In this document: piece after piece, positions 22,409 to 31,310 of the stretch
How the letters are laid out: every line of letters begins with the position of its first letter
How positions within the stretch are numbered: the first letter of the stretch is position 1
Assembly: GCA_963714995.1 (NCBI GenBank)
Contig: CAVQQP010000005.1
Coordinates: 124,001-188,000 of the forward strand
DNA length: 64,000 nucleotides
Source: Prado023 sp963714995
GTDB taxonomy: Bacteria > Actinomycetota > Actinomycetes > S36-B12 > CAIYMF01
Reading direction: 5' to 3'
Notes under the pieces: generated by a model
What the model was told of the DNA's origin: nothing
Database searches by the model: none
The model's input: the letters and a program-made list of their open reading frames with translations, nothing else
Program-made: the position numbers and the translations under genes

Positions 22409-23815
22409 ATGGACGTCTTGGAACTTGCGCGATGGCAGTTCGGCATCACCACCGTGTACCACTTCTTCTTCGTCCCGATCACCCTCGGGCTGAGCTGGCT
22501 GGTCGCGATCATGCAGACCGCCTGGGTGCGCAGCGGTGACGAGAAGTGGCTGCGCGCGACGAAGTTCTTCGGCAAGATCTTCCTGATCAACTTCGCGATG
22601 GGTGTGGTCACCGGCATCGTGCAGGAGTTCCAGTTCGGCATGAACTGGAGCACCTACTCGCGGTTCGTCGGCGACATCTTCGGCGCCCCACTGGCCGTCG
22701 AGGGCCTGCTCGCCTTCTTCCTGGAGTCGACGTTCCTCGGCCTGTGGATCTTCGGCTGGGACCGGTTGCCCAAGAAGCTGCACCTGGCCACGATCTGGCT
22801 GGCCTCGCTGGGCACCATGCTCTCGGCCTACTTCATCCTCGCGGCCAACTCGTGGATGCAGCACCCGGTCGGCTACGAGTACAACCCCGTCACCGGCCGC
22901 GCCGAGCTCAACGACTTCGGTGCCGTGCTGACCCAGAACACCGCCGTCGTGGCGTTCTTCCACACGCTGTCCTCCTCGTTCATGGTCGCGGGCTCGCTGG
23001 TCGCGGGCATCTCGATCTGGCTGCTGGTCAAGGACCGTGGGGCCGACGTCGCCAAGTCGACGTTGCGCCTCGGCCTGATCACCACGCTGATCGCCTCGGT
23101 GTTCGTCGTCGTCTCCGGCGACATGGACGCCAAGATCATGACCGAGCAGCAGCCGATGAAGATGGCCGCCGCCGAGGCGCTGTACGAGACCTCGCAGCCC
23201 GCCGACTTCTCCATCCTCACCGTCGGGACCCTGGACGGCTCGGAGGAGGTCTTCTCCATCACCATCCCCAAGCTGCTGAGCTTCCTGGCCACCGGTGACT
23301 GGAACGGCGAGGTCCAGGGCATCAACAACCTCAACGAGGAGTACGCCCAGACCTACGCCTCCACCGGCCTCGAGGACTTCGCGCCCAACATCCCGCTGTC
23401 CTACTGGACCTTCCGCCTGATGATGGGTGTGGGCATGCTGGCCGCGCTCTACGCGCTCTGGGCGCTGTGGGCCTACCGCGGCGACCGTCGGCCCCGCAGC
23501 AGGTGGGCGGCGGTGATCGGCATCGGGCTGCCGCTGCTCCCGCTGTTCGCCGCCAGCTTCGGCTGGATCTTCACCGAGATGGGTCGCCAGCCCTGGATCG
23601 TCTTCGGCCTGATGGCCACGGCCGCCGGCGTCTCGCAGGTCACGTCCACCTTCCAGGTGTGGGTCTCGCTGATCGGCTTCACCCTGCTGTACGCGGTGCT
23701 CGCCGTGATCGAGGTGGGCCTGCTGGTGCGCACGGTCAAGCAGGGTCCCCCCGAGTCGGTGGTCGACCCGTTCGTCGACCGCGAACTCGACGCCCCGCTG
23801 ACGATCTCCTACTGA
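22409..23815 (+). CDS. cydA: Cytochrome bd ubiquinol/menaquinol oxidase subunit I
   Basis: The 468-residue membrane protein begins MDVLELARWQFGITTVYHFFFVPITLG with the heme b595 ligand His in VYHFFF, continues with GIVQEFQFGMNWS, the EST segment LLAFFLESTFLGLWIFGW, NSWMQHPVGYEYN, a short Q-loop with DFSILT, and GRQPWIVFGLM. Length matches the short Q-loop (actinobacterial/Bacillus) type. It forms the quinol-oxidising core of a high-affinity terminal oxidase in the cytoplasmic membrane. ATG 22409 has GAGG 6 nt upstream; ATG 22403 is two residues longer. It is followed by cydB after 19 bp. A DosR box and a CsoR-like palindrome upstream suggest control by low oxygen and possibly by metal or sulfane sulfur. 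Confidence 0.95.
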   Translation: MDVLELARWQFGITTVYHFFFVPITLGLSWLVAIMQTAWVRSGDEKWLRATKFFGKIFLINFAMGVVTGIVQEFQFGMNWSTYSRFVGDIFGAPLAVEGLLAFFLESTFLGLWIFGWDRLPKKLHLATIWLASLGTMLSAYFILAANSWMQHPVGYEYNPVTGRAELNDFGAVLTQNTAVVAFFHTLSSSFMVAGSLVAGISIWLLVKDRGADVAKSTLRLGLITTLIASVFVVVSGDMDAKIMTEQQPMKMAAAEALYETSQPADFSILTVGTLDGSEEVFSITIPKLLSFLATGDWNGEVQGINNLNEEYAQTYASTGLEDFAPNIPLSYWTFRLMMGVGMLAALYALWALWAYRGDRRPRSRWAAVIGIGLPLLPLFAASFGWIFTEMGRQPWIVFGLMATAAGVSQVTSTFQVWVSLIGFTLLYAVLAVIEVGLLVRTVKQGPPESVVDPFVDRELDAPLTISY

Positions 23816-23834
23816 GGCCCTGAGAGGAACTGAC

Positions 23835-24875
23835 ATGGAGCTGACAACCGTCTGGTTCATCCTGATCGCGGTCCTGTGGATCGGGTACTTCGTCCTCGAG
23901 GGGTTCGACTTCGGCGTGGGCATGCTGCTGCCGGTGATCGGCAAGAACGAGGCCGAGCGGCGCGCGATGATCACCACCCTGGGCCCGGTGTGGGACGGCA
24001 ACGAGGTGTGGGTGCTCGTGGCCGGCGGTGCGACCTTCGCGGCCTTCCCCGAGTGGTACGCCACCCTGTTCAGCGGGTTCTACCTGCCGCTGTTCCTGAT
24101 CCTCGTGGGGCTGATCCTGCGCGGCGTGGCCTTCGAGTACCGCAGCAAGCGCTCCGACGGGTCCTGGCGCGCCCGGTGGGACGCCGCCATCGTCATCGGC
24201 TCGGCGGTGCCTGCGCTGTTGTGGGGCGTGGCCTTCGCCAACATCGTCCGTGGCGTCCCGCTCACGGAGCTCAACGGCAACATCGAGTACGACGGCGGGT
24301 TCTTCAACCTGCTCAACCCGTTCGCGCTGCTCGGCGGGCTCACGTTCGTGGCGATCTTCCTCACCCACGGCGCGGTGTTCCTGAGCCTGAAGACCACGGG
24401 CACGATCCGCGACCGGGCCCACCAGGTCGGGATCCGGACCGGCGCGGTCGCCGCTGTCCTCGCGGTGGCCTTCCTGATCTGGGCGCAGCTGGCCTACACC
24501 GACAAGACGTGGACGTGGATCCCGGTCCTGCTCGCAGCCGTGAGCTGGGTCGTTGCCCTGCTCATGCACGCCAAGCGCTCGGAGGGTTGGGCGTTCGTCT
24601 TCAGCGCGGTGACGATCGGCCTGGCCGTCGTCGCGCTCTTCGGGATGCTGTTCCCGTACGTCATGCCGAACATCAACGGCGGCGAGCCCGCACTGACGAC
24701 CACGAACGCCTCGTCGACGGACTACACGCTGACGATCATGACCTGGGTCGCGGTCGTCTTCGTGCCGATCGTGCTGGCCTACCAGTCGTGGACCTACTGG
24801 GTCTTCCGCAAGCGCGTGTCCGCCGACGACATCGTGGATCCGGAGAAGGGCGTCCTCGACGAGGTGCCCGCCTGA
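23835..24875 (+). CDS. cydB: Cytochrome bd oxidase subunit II
   Basis: The 346-residue protein shows MELTTVWFILIAVLWIGYFV and LEGFDFGVGMLLPVIG at the N-terminus, WDGNEVWVLVAGGATFAAFPEWYATLFSG, GVAFEYRS and about eight hydrophobic helices, all typical CydB features. It pairs with CydA to form the bd oxidase. The GAGAGGA ribosome-binding site precedes the ATG by 7 nt. A strong hairpin follows, so cydAB is a two-gene transcript; the CydDC assembly exporter is encoded nearby on the opposite strand. Confidence 0.95.
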   Translation: MELTTVWFILIAVLWIGYFVLEGFDFGVGMLLPVIGKNEAERRAMITTLGPVWDGNEVWVLVAGGATFAAFPEWYATLFSGFYLPLFLILVGLILRGVAFEYRSKRSDGSWRARWDAAIVIGSAVPALLWGVAFANIVRGVPLTELNGNIEYDGGFFNLLNPFALLGGLTFVAIFLTHGAVFLSLKTTGTIRDRAHQVGIRTGAVAAVLAVAFLIWAQLAYTDKTWTWIPVLLAAVSWVVALLMHAKRSEGWAFVFSAVTIGLAVVALFGMLFPYVMPNINGGEPALTTTNASSTDYTLTIMTWVAVVFVPIVLAYQSWTYWVFRKRVSADDIVDPEKGVLDEVPA

Positions 24876-24908
24876 TCCTCCGGTCGGAGGGCTCACACAC
24901 TGAAACCA

Positions 24909-24944
24909 GAGGCCCCGGCTCCCCGTGAAGGGGGCCGGGGCCTC
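24909..24944 (+). terminator. Strong hairpin after cydB
   Basis: GAGGCCCCGGCTCCC pairs with GGGGGCCGGGGCCTC (one mismatch or bulge) around CGTGAA, followed by GTCAAA. It ends the cydAB transcript. Confidence 0.8.
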
Positions 24945-25086
24945 GTCAAACCTCCCGCGCTGCCGGCCGTTCCGGCCCCCACGCCCGAATGCGCCGCCCG
25001 AAGACCTCGGTCCGGCGTACTAGTCTTGCCCGGCGGGGCCTCCCCACGGGTGCCCTGGTGAGATCCCCCGAGCACAGGAGGTCCTC

Positions 25087-25776
25087 ATGCCCGGCTACGT
25101 GCGGGCTGCCCAGCGGCGCGAGCAGCTGCTGGATGCTGCCGTCCAGGTCCTGGTCAGCCAGGGGCTGGAGGAGCTGACGCTGCGCGACGTCGCGGCCGAG
25201 GCCGGTGTCCGCCTGAGCACGTTGCAGTACATCTTCCCCAGCCGCGCAGATCTGGTGAGCGCCCTCACCGGGAGGATCCTCGCCCGCGCGGGGCGGGATC
25301 AGTTCGACACGGGATCCGACGGCCTGGAGATCGAGCTGCGTCGTGTCGTGCACTGGTACGCCACGGACTTCCTGGCTGAGCCGGCGATCCTCGAGCTCGT
25401 GCGCTTCGAGGTGCTCACGGCGGCCCGACACGCCCCAGGCGACGGTTCGTCCCGCCTGCCCGACGACTGGCCGAGGATGTCGGCGCTGATCCCGGCCCGG
25501 CTCGAGGAGATCTGCGGCCGCGCCGACGAGGAGTACGACCTGGCGTTGACCGATCTGACCCGGATGTGGACCCCGGGGCTGATCGGCCTGATCTTCCAGC
25601 TGCTCCTGGATTCCGACCTCGCACGGTTCCACCGCGACGCGGACTTCCTGGTGGACCACCTGGTCCAGGTGGCGGCCCCACGTCCGCGCCGCTTGAGCCG
25701 GCGGCCCGCGCCCGCGCCGTTGAGCCGCCGCCGGTTGCCCGACCGGCTGATCAGCCGAGCGGGACGCGCCAGCTGA
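25087..25776 (+). CDS. TetR-family transcriptional regulator
   Basis: The 229-residue protein has the TetR helix-turn-helix at residues about 5-50 (QRREQLLDAAVQVLVSQGLE, LTLRDVAAEAGVRLSTLQYIFPSRADLVSAL) and an all-helical ligand domain ending in an Arg/Pro-rich tail. AGGAGG lies 6 nt before the ATG at 25087, a clear ribosome-binding site. TAGTCT at 25021-25026 may be its -10. It sits between cydAB and the convergent cydDC-devS operon, overlapping devS by 26 bp at the 3' ends, so antisense interference is possible. Target and ligand unknown. Confidence 0.85.
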   Translation: MPGYVRAAQRREQLLDAAVQVLVSQGLEELTLRDVAAEAGVRLSTLQYIFPSRADLVSALTGRILARAGRDQFDTGSDGLEIELRRVVHWYATDFLAEPAILELVRFEVLTAARHAPGDGSSRLPDDWPRMSALIPARLEEICGRADEEYDLALTDLTRMWTPGLIGLIFQLLLDSDLARFHRDADFLVDHLVQVAAPRPRRLSRRPAPAPLSRRRLPDRLISRAGRAS

Positions 25777-27424
25777 GGACCGACCCACCGGTCGCGCGGC
25801 GGGTGATCGTGCACGAGCCGGCGTAGCGCCCCGCGCGCTCGGCCAGGTTGAGCAGCCCGGAGCGACGACCCAGCTCCTCGGGGACGCCGACGCCATCATC
25901 CGTGACCTGCAGCAGCACTGCGTCGTTCTCGACGGCCACGAGCACCTCGACGCGCTCGGCCTGCGCGTGCTTGGCCACGTTCGCCAGCGCCTCCCGCAGC
26001 GCGCCCAGCAGGTCGCCGGCCAGCGAGTCGTCGACCATGGCGTCCACCGGTCCGGTGAACCGGGTCGAGGGGGCGTGCCCGAGGACCACGGCGGCTGCGG
26101 CCGCCTCCTCGAGGATGCGCCCACGAACCCCGCCGGCGGCGTGCCCGACCGGCTGGTGCAGCTCGAAGATGGTCGCGCGGATCTCCTTGACGGTGGTGTC
26201 CAGGGCGTCGACGGCGGACTCCAGCCGGTCCACGACGGGCTGTGGCGTGTCCGCGACCCGCGCGGCACCCGACAGCGAGATCCCGGTCGCGAACAGGCGC
26301 TGGATCACCAGGTCGTGCAGGTCCCGGGCGATCCGGTCGCGCTCCTCCAGCAGGACGATCCGCTCCTTCTCCCGCCGGCCACGGGCCAGCATGAGCGCCA
26401 GGGCGGCCTGCCCGGCACTGTTGGCGGCCAGCTCGCGCTGCTCGGGGGTGAGGGCAGCGCCCGGGCGCGGGACCAGGGCCAGGACACCCAGGACGTCGTC
26501 GGGCGTGCGCAGGGGCAGTGCGAGCACCGGGATCTCGTCGGGCGCCTGCCCGGAGCCGGCCTCGGCCGACCCGACGAGTCGCTCGACGCCCTCCGCGGCC
26601 TCGCCGGTGGCATAGCAGCGCGCGATCGGGCCGTTCGGGTCCACCGCCGCGCCCCGCCACCGGGCCAGGGCGGTGTCGTCGGTGGGCACGGCCGCTGCGC
26701 CCACCCGCCACCGTGAGGTGCGGGCCCCGGGCTCCAGGTCGCTGATCACGATCTCCACCCGGAGCACGCCGGCGGGAGAGGGCAGCGCCACGATCCCCGC
26801 GCGCGCATGCACGAGCTCGGCGGCCCGCGTCGTGCCGATCTGCAGGACCTCGCCGGCGTCCGCGCCCTCCAGCACCGCGCCGTGCATCTGGGCGACCGCG
26901 GCCTGCCAGCGCTCGCGCATCACGGAGCGCTCGTACAGCCGGGCGTTGTCGATGGCCACACCGGCGGCGGCGGCCAGCGCCGTGACGATCCGCTCGTCGG
27001 CCGTGCTGAACCCCTCCGCCCCGCGCTTGTCGGTCAGGTACAGGTTGCCGAAGACCTGACCGCGCACCTTGACCGGGACGCCCAGGAAGGACTTCATCAC
27101 CGGATGGCCCGGGGGGAACCCGACCGCCGAGGGGTGGCTGGACATGTCGTCCAGCCGGATCGGCACGGGGTGGTTCACGACCAGCCCGAGGATCCCGCGC
27201 CCCCGGGGCAGGTCGCCGATCGCAGCCTGGGCGGCCTGGTCGATCCCGACGTGGACGAACTCCGTGAGCTGACCGTCCGGGCCGAGCACGCCCAGGGCTC
27301 CGTAGGTGGCGTCCACGAGATCGACGGCCGACTGCACGATCCGGCGCAGGGTGGCTCCCAGCTCCAGCCCGGCGGCCACCGCCACCACCGCGCTGAAGAG
27401 CCCGCGCTCATGCGGGTCAGCCAT
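25751..27424 (-). CDS. devS: DevS/DosS-like two-GAF histidine kinase
   Basis: The 557-residue protein has GAF-A (residues about 20-165), GAF-B (about 185-335), a HisKA_3 dimerisation helix with ERDRIARDLHDLVIQRLFATG (phospho-His in DLHD) and a C-terminal HATPase (REALANVAKHAQAERVEV, DDGVGVP, GLLNLAERAG). GAF-A contains HPSAVGFPPGHPVMKSFLGV and NLYLTDK, closely like Mycobacterium tuberculosis DosS/DosT; His107 in GFPPGHP aligns with the heme-ligating His149 of DosS. It should therefore be a heme sensor of oxygen, NO, CO or redox state that phosphorylates a NarL-type regulator. Its start overlaps the end of cydC by 8 bp, placing it in the cydDC operon. The partner DevR is encoded about 33 kb away. 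Heme binding is inferred from this alignment. Confidence 0.85.
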   Translation of the reverse strand: MADPHERGLFSAVVAVAAGLELGATLRRIVQSAVDLVDATYGALGVLGPDGQLTEFVHVGIDQAAQAAIGDLPRGRGILGLVVNHPVPIRLDDMSSHPSAVGFPPGHPVMKSFLGVPVKVRGQVFGNLYLTDKRGAEGFSTADERIVTALAAAAGVAIDNARLYERSVMRERWQAAVAQMHGAVLEGADAGEVLQIGTTRAAELVHARAGIVALPSPAGVLRVEIVISDLEPGARTSRWRVGAAAVPTDDTALARWRGAAVDPNGPIARCYATGEAAEGVERLVGSAEAGSGQAPDEIPVLALPLRTPDDVLGVLALVPRPGAALTPEQRELAANSAGQAALALMLARGRREKERIVLLEERDRIARDLHDLVIQRLFATGISLSGAARVADTPQPVVDRLESAVDALDTTVKEIRATIFELHQPVGHAAGGVRGRILEEAAAAAVVLGHAPSTRFTGPVDAMVDDSLAGDLLGALREALANVAKHAQAERVEVLVAVENDAVLLQVTDDGVGVPEELGRRSGLLNLAERAGRYAGSCTITRRATGGSVLSWRVPLG

Positions 27425-29286
27425 CGCCTGGCTCCTTCGGGTCGATCGGATTGCCCTCCTCGCGGGCTGCTGCCTCGGCGTACCAGCCCTGGGCGGTGCG
27501 CAGCGCAGCAGGTGTGCCCCGCTGCACGACCCGTCCCTGGCTCAGCACGACGACCTCGTCACAGTCCTCAGTGTGGGCCATCCGGTGGGTGATCAGGACC
27601 ACGGAGCGCCCTGCCGTGGAGCTCAGCGCGGCTGCCGTGACCTGGTCGGCCATCTCGGGGTCGAGGTGCTCGCCGGGCTCGTCGAGGACCACGATCGGCC
27701 GGTCGGCGAGCAGCACCCGGGCCAGGGCGATCCGCTGTGCCTGTCCGCCGGACACGGCCGAGCCGTGGGCACCCACGCGGGTGGCCATCCCGGCTGGGAG
27801 GCCGTCGATCCAGCCGTCGAGCTGGGCACCCTCGCACCGCGGCGCGGATCTGCTCGGCACTCGCCTCGCGGTTGGCCAGCCGCAGGTTCTCCTCGATGGT
27901 GGTGTCGAACAGGTGGGCCTGCTGGTCGACGGCGGCCATCACCTGGCGGACCCCGTCCTCGCCGAGGTCACGGACGTCCCGGTCACCCAGCCGGTAGCTC
28001 CCGGCGCGGTGGTCGAGCAGGCGCAGCAGGACGGCGGCGATCGTGGACTTGCCCGACCCGCTCGGGCCCACCAGCGCGATCCGCCGACCGGGAGGCAGGT
28101 CCAGGTCGATCCCGGTCACGGCGTCGGCCTCGGTGCGCGGGTAGCGGGCGGCGATCCCGGTGAGGGCAAGGGCCGCGGTCTCGGCCGGTGCCCGGGCCGC
28201 ACTGGGTGCCCCGGCCGCGCTGGGCGCCTCGTCGGCGGCGGGCCCAGCGCCGGCGGGGACCGGGTCGGGTGCGTCGATCACGTCGAAGATCCGCTGTGCG
28301 GCGCCGGCGACCCGGGCACGGGCCAGCGCGGCGGCCGGCATCCCCGACAGGACGTCGGCGATCGCCAGGGGCATCAGGACGAGCGTGGCCAGCCAGACGC
28401 CGTCGACCTGGCCGTCGCCGACGGCCGTGACGCCCAGGGCGATGCAGGCCACGACGGTCAGGCCGGTCGCGAGCGCGCTGAGGGCCCCGCCGAGCCCGGA
28501 CGCGCTCGCCGCACGGCGATCCAGGGCGGTCAGCTCCGCATCCGCGCGGGCGATGCCCGCCACCGCAGCGTCGACCGTGCCGTAGGCGAGCAGCTCGGGG
28601 GCCGCCGAGAGGGTCGTGACCACCTGGGCGCTCAGCCGGCCCTCAGCGTCCGCGCGTGCGTGCTCGGCGCTGGCGCCGATCCGCCCGGTCAGCCACGGGG
28701 ACAGCAGCCCGACGACCACCACCATCGCCAGCAGGGCAAGGCCAGCCGCGGGCAGGATCGCCGCCCCGATCGCCACGGCGAGCCCACCGGCCAGGAGCCC
28801 GGAGGTGACGGGGAGCACCACGCGCACGATGAGGTCCACCGAGGAGTCCACGTCGCCGACCAGCCGCGCCATGAGGTCGCCCTGTCGGTACTCCCCGAGG
28901 CCCGCCGGGGACAGCCGCTCGAGTCGCTCGAACACGCCCACCCGGATCCGGGTCAGGCTCCGGAACGCCGCCTCGTGGCCCACGAGCCGTTCGGCGTAGC
29001 GGAACACGCCGCGGAAGATTCCGAACGCCCGCACCGAGACGATCGCGACCTGCAGGAACAGGATCGGCGGCTGCTCGGAGGCGCGCGAGATCAGCCATGC
29101 CGACACCGCGAGCAGGCCGACCCCGCAGGCCAGCGAGAGGGTCGCCAGCCCTGCGGCCAGCGCCAGCCGGGCGCGGTCCGGGTCGGCGAGCCGCCACAGC
29201 CGGCGCAGGGGCGAACCGGTCCCGGTCGTGGGGCCGGTTTCGTGGGGCGCGGCGGGTGTCGTGATCGACGAGGGGGCGGCGCTCAT
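27417..29286 (-). CDS. cydC: CydC-type ABC exporter subunit (one frameshift)
   Basis: The first frame reads from ATG 29286 through about six membrane helices and Walker A GPSGSGKSTI, ending the readable family sequence at EQIRAAV near 27835. The remainder (EGAQLDGWIDGLPAG, signature AVSGGQAQRIALARVLL, Walker B IVVLDEPGEHLD, ITHRMAH) is in the +1 frame and stops at 27417. One extra base (or two missing) near 27834 accounts for it; the joined protein of about 622 residues is normal. CydDC exports thiols or otherwise supports bd oxidase assembly. It overlaps cydD (ATGA) upstream and devS downstream, so all three form one operon. Without correction the protein would lose its signature and Walker B, so either bd assembly is impaired or the base is an error. 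Confidence 0.8.
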
Positions 29287-31028
29287 GTCGGCGCCCCCAC
29301 TGCGGTCGCTGCGGTGGTCGCGGCGCCGGTGGCCGTCACCGTCGCCGCGCCCGTCCCGGCTCCGGTGGCCGTCTCAGATCCCGCCAGGACGACCACGTCG
29401 TCGGCGAGGTCGACCAGCGACTGGCGATGGGTGACGACCACCACCGTCCGTCCGCGTGCGGCGAGGTCCTCGACCGTGGCGCCGACCTCCGCCTCGCGGG
29501 TCCCGTCCAGCGCCGCGGTCGGCTCGTCGAAGAGCAGGATCGCGGGGTCGGCGAGCAGCGCTCGGGCCACACCGATGCGCCGGACCTGCCCGACCGACAC
29601 CCCTGCGCCACCCTCGGTGATCGCGGTCATCAGGCCCTGCGGAAGCTCCTCGAGGTCGAGCCCGGCAGCGCGCAGGGCGCCGGCCACCTCGGCGTCCGTG
29701 AACCCCGCGCGGCCGAAGCGCACGTTGTCGGCGACGGTCCCGCCGAGCATCGCGGGCGATTGCGGCACCCACCCGATCTGTGCCCGCCAGGCCGCGGGGT
29801 CGAGGTCGGCCAGGTCGGTGGCGGTGCCGGCCGCGTCCACCACCTCGACCACGCCGTCGACGGCGGCGGTCGGCGGTCCCACGAGTCCGAGCAGGACCGA
29901 CAGGATCGTGGACTTGCCGCAGCCCGAGGGCCCGACGATCGCAGTGACCCGCCCCGGGTGGATCTCGAACGAGGCCCCCTCGACCGCGACCCGGTCGCCG
30001 AACGCCACACCCAGGTCGCGCACGCGGATGGTCGCCGTGGCGGCGTCCACGTGCCTCGCCCCGGCCGGGGGCACCTCGGCCTCGAGGACCTCGAACATCC
30101 GCTCGGCCGCGCCCACCCCGTCGGCGGCCGCGTGGAAGTGCTGGCCGACCAGCCGCAGGGGCAGATAGACCTCCGGGGCCAGGATCAGCACGGCCAGCCC
30201 GGTCGAGAGCTCCATGGTGCCCTCGACCAGGCGCAGTCCGATCGCCACGGCGATGATCGCCACCGACAGCGAGGCCAGCAGCTCGAGCACCAGCGACGAC
30301 AGGAACGAGATCCGCAGCACGCCCATCGTGCTGCGCCGGTACTGGTCACCGACCGCGCGGATCGTGGCTGCCTGGGCCCGGGCCCGGTTGAAGATCTTGA
30401 GCGTGGGCAGCCCGGCCACGACGTCGAGGAAGTGCCCGGAGAGCACCCCCAGCGTGTTCCACTGCCGGTCGACCCGGGCCTCGGTGTACCGGCCGATGAG
30501 GACCATGAACACCGGGATGATCGGCACGGTCAGCGCGATGATGACGGCGGCCAGCGGGTCCTGGGTGACGATGACCGCGGTGGCGATGAGCGGGACCACC
30601 ACGGCCAGCACCAGTTGCGGGAGGTAGCGGGCGAAGTAGGTGTCCAGCGCACTGGCCCCGCGGGTCACGAGGTTCGTCAGCTCACCCACGCCGCGCCCAC
30701 CCAGGAACGCGGGCCCGAGGCGCAGCGCGCGCTCGACCACCTGCATCCGCAGCTGCGAGGTGGCGGCGGCCGCCGACCGGTGCCCGACCGCCTCAGCGGC
30801 CCAGGCCAGCACCGCGCGGGCCAGGGCGATCGCGACCAGTGCCACCAGGGCCGACTGGACCTGCTGGAGCCCGGCGCCGTCCTGGAAGGCAGCGGTCACC
30901 GCGGAGGCGATCAGGAACGCCTGGGCGACCAGGAGCAGGGCCGAGGCCGTCCCGATGACCACCGAGGCCAGCAGGAACCCGCGCGTGGCGTGCGCATGCG
31001 CCAGCAACCGCGGGTCCAGGGGCTTCAC
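29283..31028 (-). CDS. cydD: CydD-type ABC exporter subunit
   Basis: The 581-residue protein has an N-terminal six-helix exporter domain (MKPLDPRLLAHAHATRGFLL to about residue 310) and an ATPase domain with Walker A GPSGCGKSTI, Walker B AILLFDEPTAALD and switch THRQSLVD. The signature is GVSVGQVRR rather than the usual LSGGQ, and the C-terminus is an Ala/Thr-rich repeat tail (ATGAGTGAATVTATGAATTA). Order cydD-cydC and proximity to cydAB support the assignment over a generic exporter. It is the first gene of the cydD-cydC-devS operon; the next gene overlaps by four bases. Confidence 0.85.
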   Translation of the reverse strand: MKPLDPRLLAHAHATRGFLLASVVIGTASALLLVAQAFLIASAVTAAFQDGAGLQQVQSALVALVAIALARAVLAWAAEAVGHRSAAAATSQLRMQVVERALRLGPAFLGGRGVGELTNLVTRGASALDTYFARYLPQLVLAVVVPLIATAVIVTQDPLAAVIIALTVPIIPVFMVLIGRYTEARVDRQWNTLGVLSGHFLDVVAGLPTLKIFNRARAQAATIRAVGDQYRRSTMGVLRISFLSSLVLELLASLSVAIIAVAIGLRLVEGTMELSTGLAVLILAPEVYLPLRLVGQHFHAAADGVGAAERMFEVLEAEVPPAGARHVDAATATIRVRDLGVAFGDRVAVEGASFEIHPGRVTAIVGPSGCGKSTILSVLLGLVGPPTAAVDGVVEVVDAAGTATDLADLDPAAWRAQIGWVPQSPAMLGGTVADNVRFGRAGFTDAEVAGALRAAGLDLEELPQGLMTAITEGGAGVSVGQVRRIGVARALLADPAILLFDEPTAALDGTREAEVGATVEDLAARGRTVVVVTHRQSLVDLADDVVVLAGSETATGAGTGAATVTATGAATTAATAVGAPT

Positions 31029-31112
31029 GGGTCAATTCTGGCCCACCCGAGCGATCCCGCTCCCCCGCCGTGCAGGCTGGGCTGCCCGGGCAGCCCTCCG
31101 CCGGGGCGACAG

Positions 31113-31282
31113 GGCGCACACGAAGCGAACCGATAAGCGGCCGCGCCGGCCGGGTGCCGGTCGCCGACCGCGCTCGAAACGCACGGATAGCCCGCCTCCC
31201 GGGGCGGCATATCGCTCACCTCATGTGCGGTCGCGGCCGCAGCGCTCGGGTGGGCCTCTGTAACGGTGCACCTCGTGCGCGG
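31113..31282. repeat. Intergenic cluster of GCACACGA...CGATA units, two forward and two inverted
   Basis: Forward copies lie at 31113-31140 (GCGCACACGAAGCGAACC then GATAAGCGG) and, more diverged, 31170-31197 (GAAACGCACGGATAGCCC). Inverted copies lie at 31201-31228 (minus strand GCACATGAGGTGAGCGATA) and about 31250-31282 (minus strand GCGCACGAGGTGCACCGTTA). It fills most of the 282 bp between the P-type ATPase 3' end and cydD. Related units occur at 57545-57712. It may end transcription of the hydrogenase operon that reads towards it... or be a REP-like element. No gene is seen here. Confidence 0.55.
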
Positions 31283-31310
31283 TCAGCGATGACCGGTGTG
31301 CCGCGGGTGG

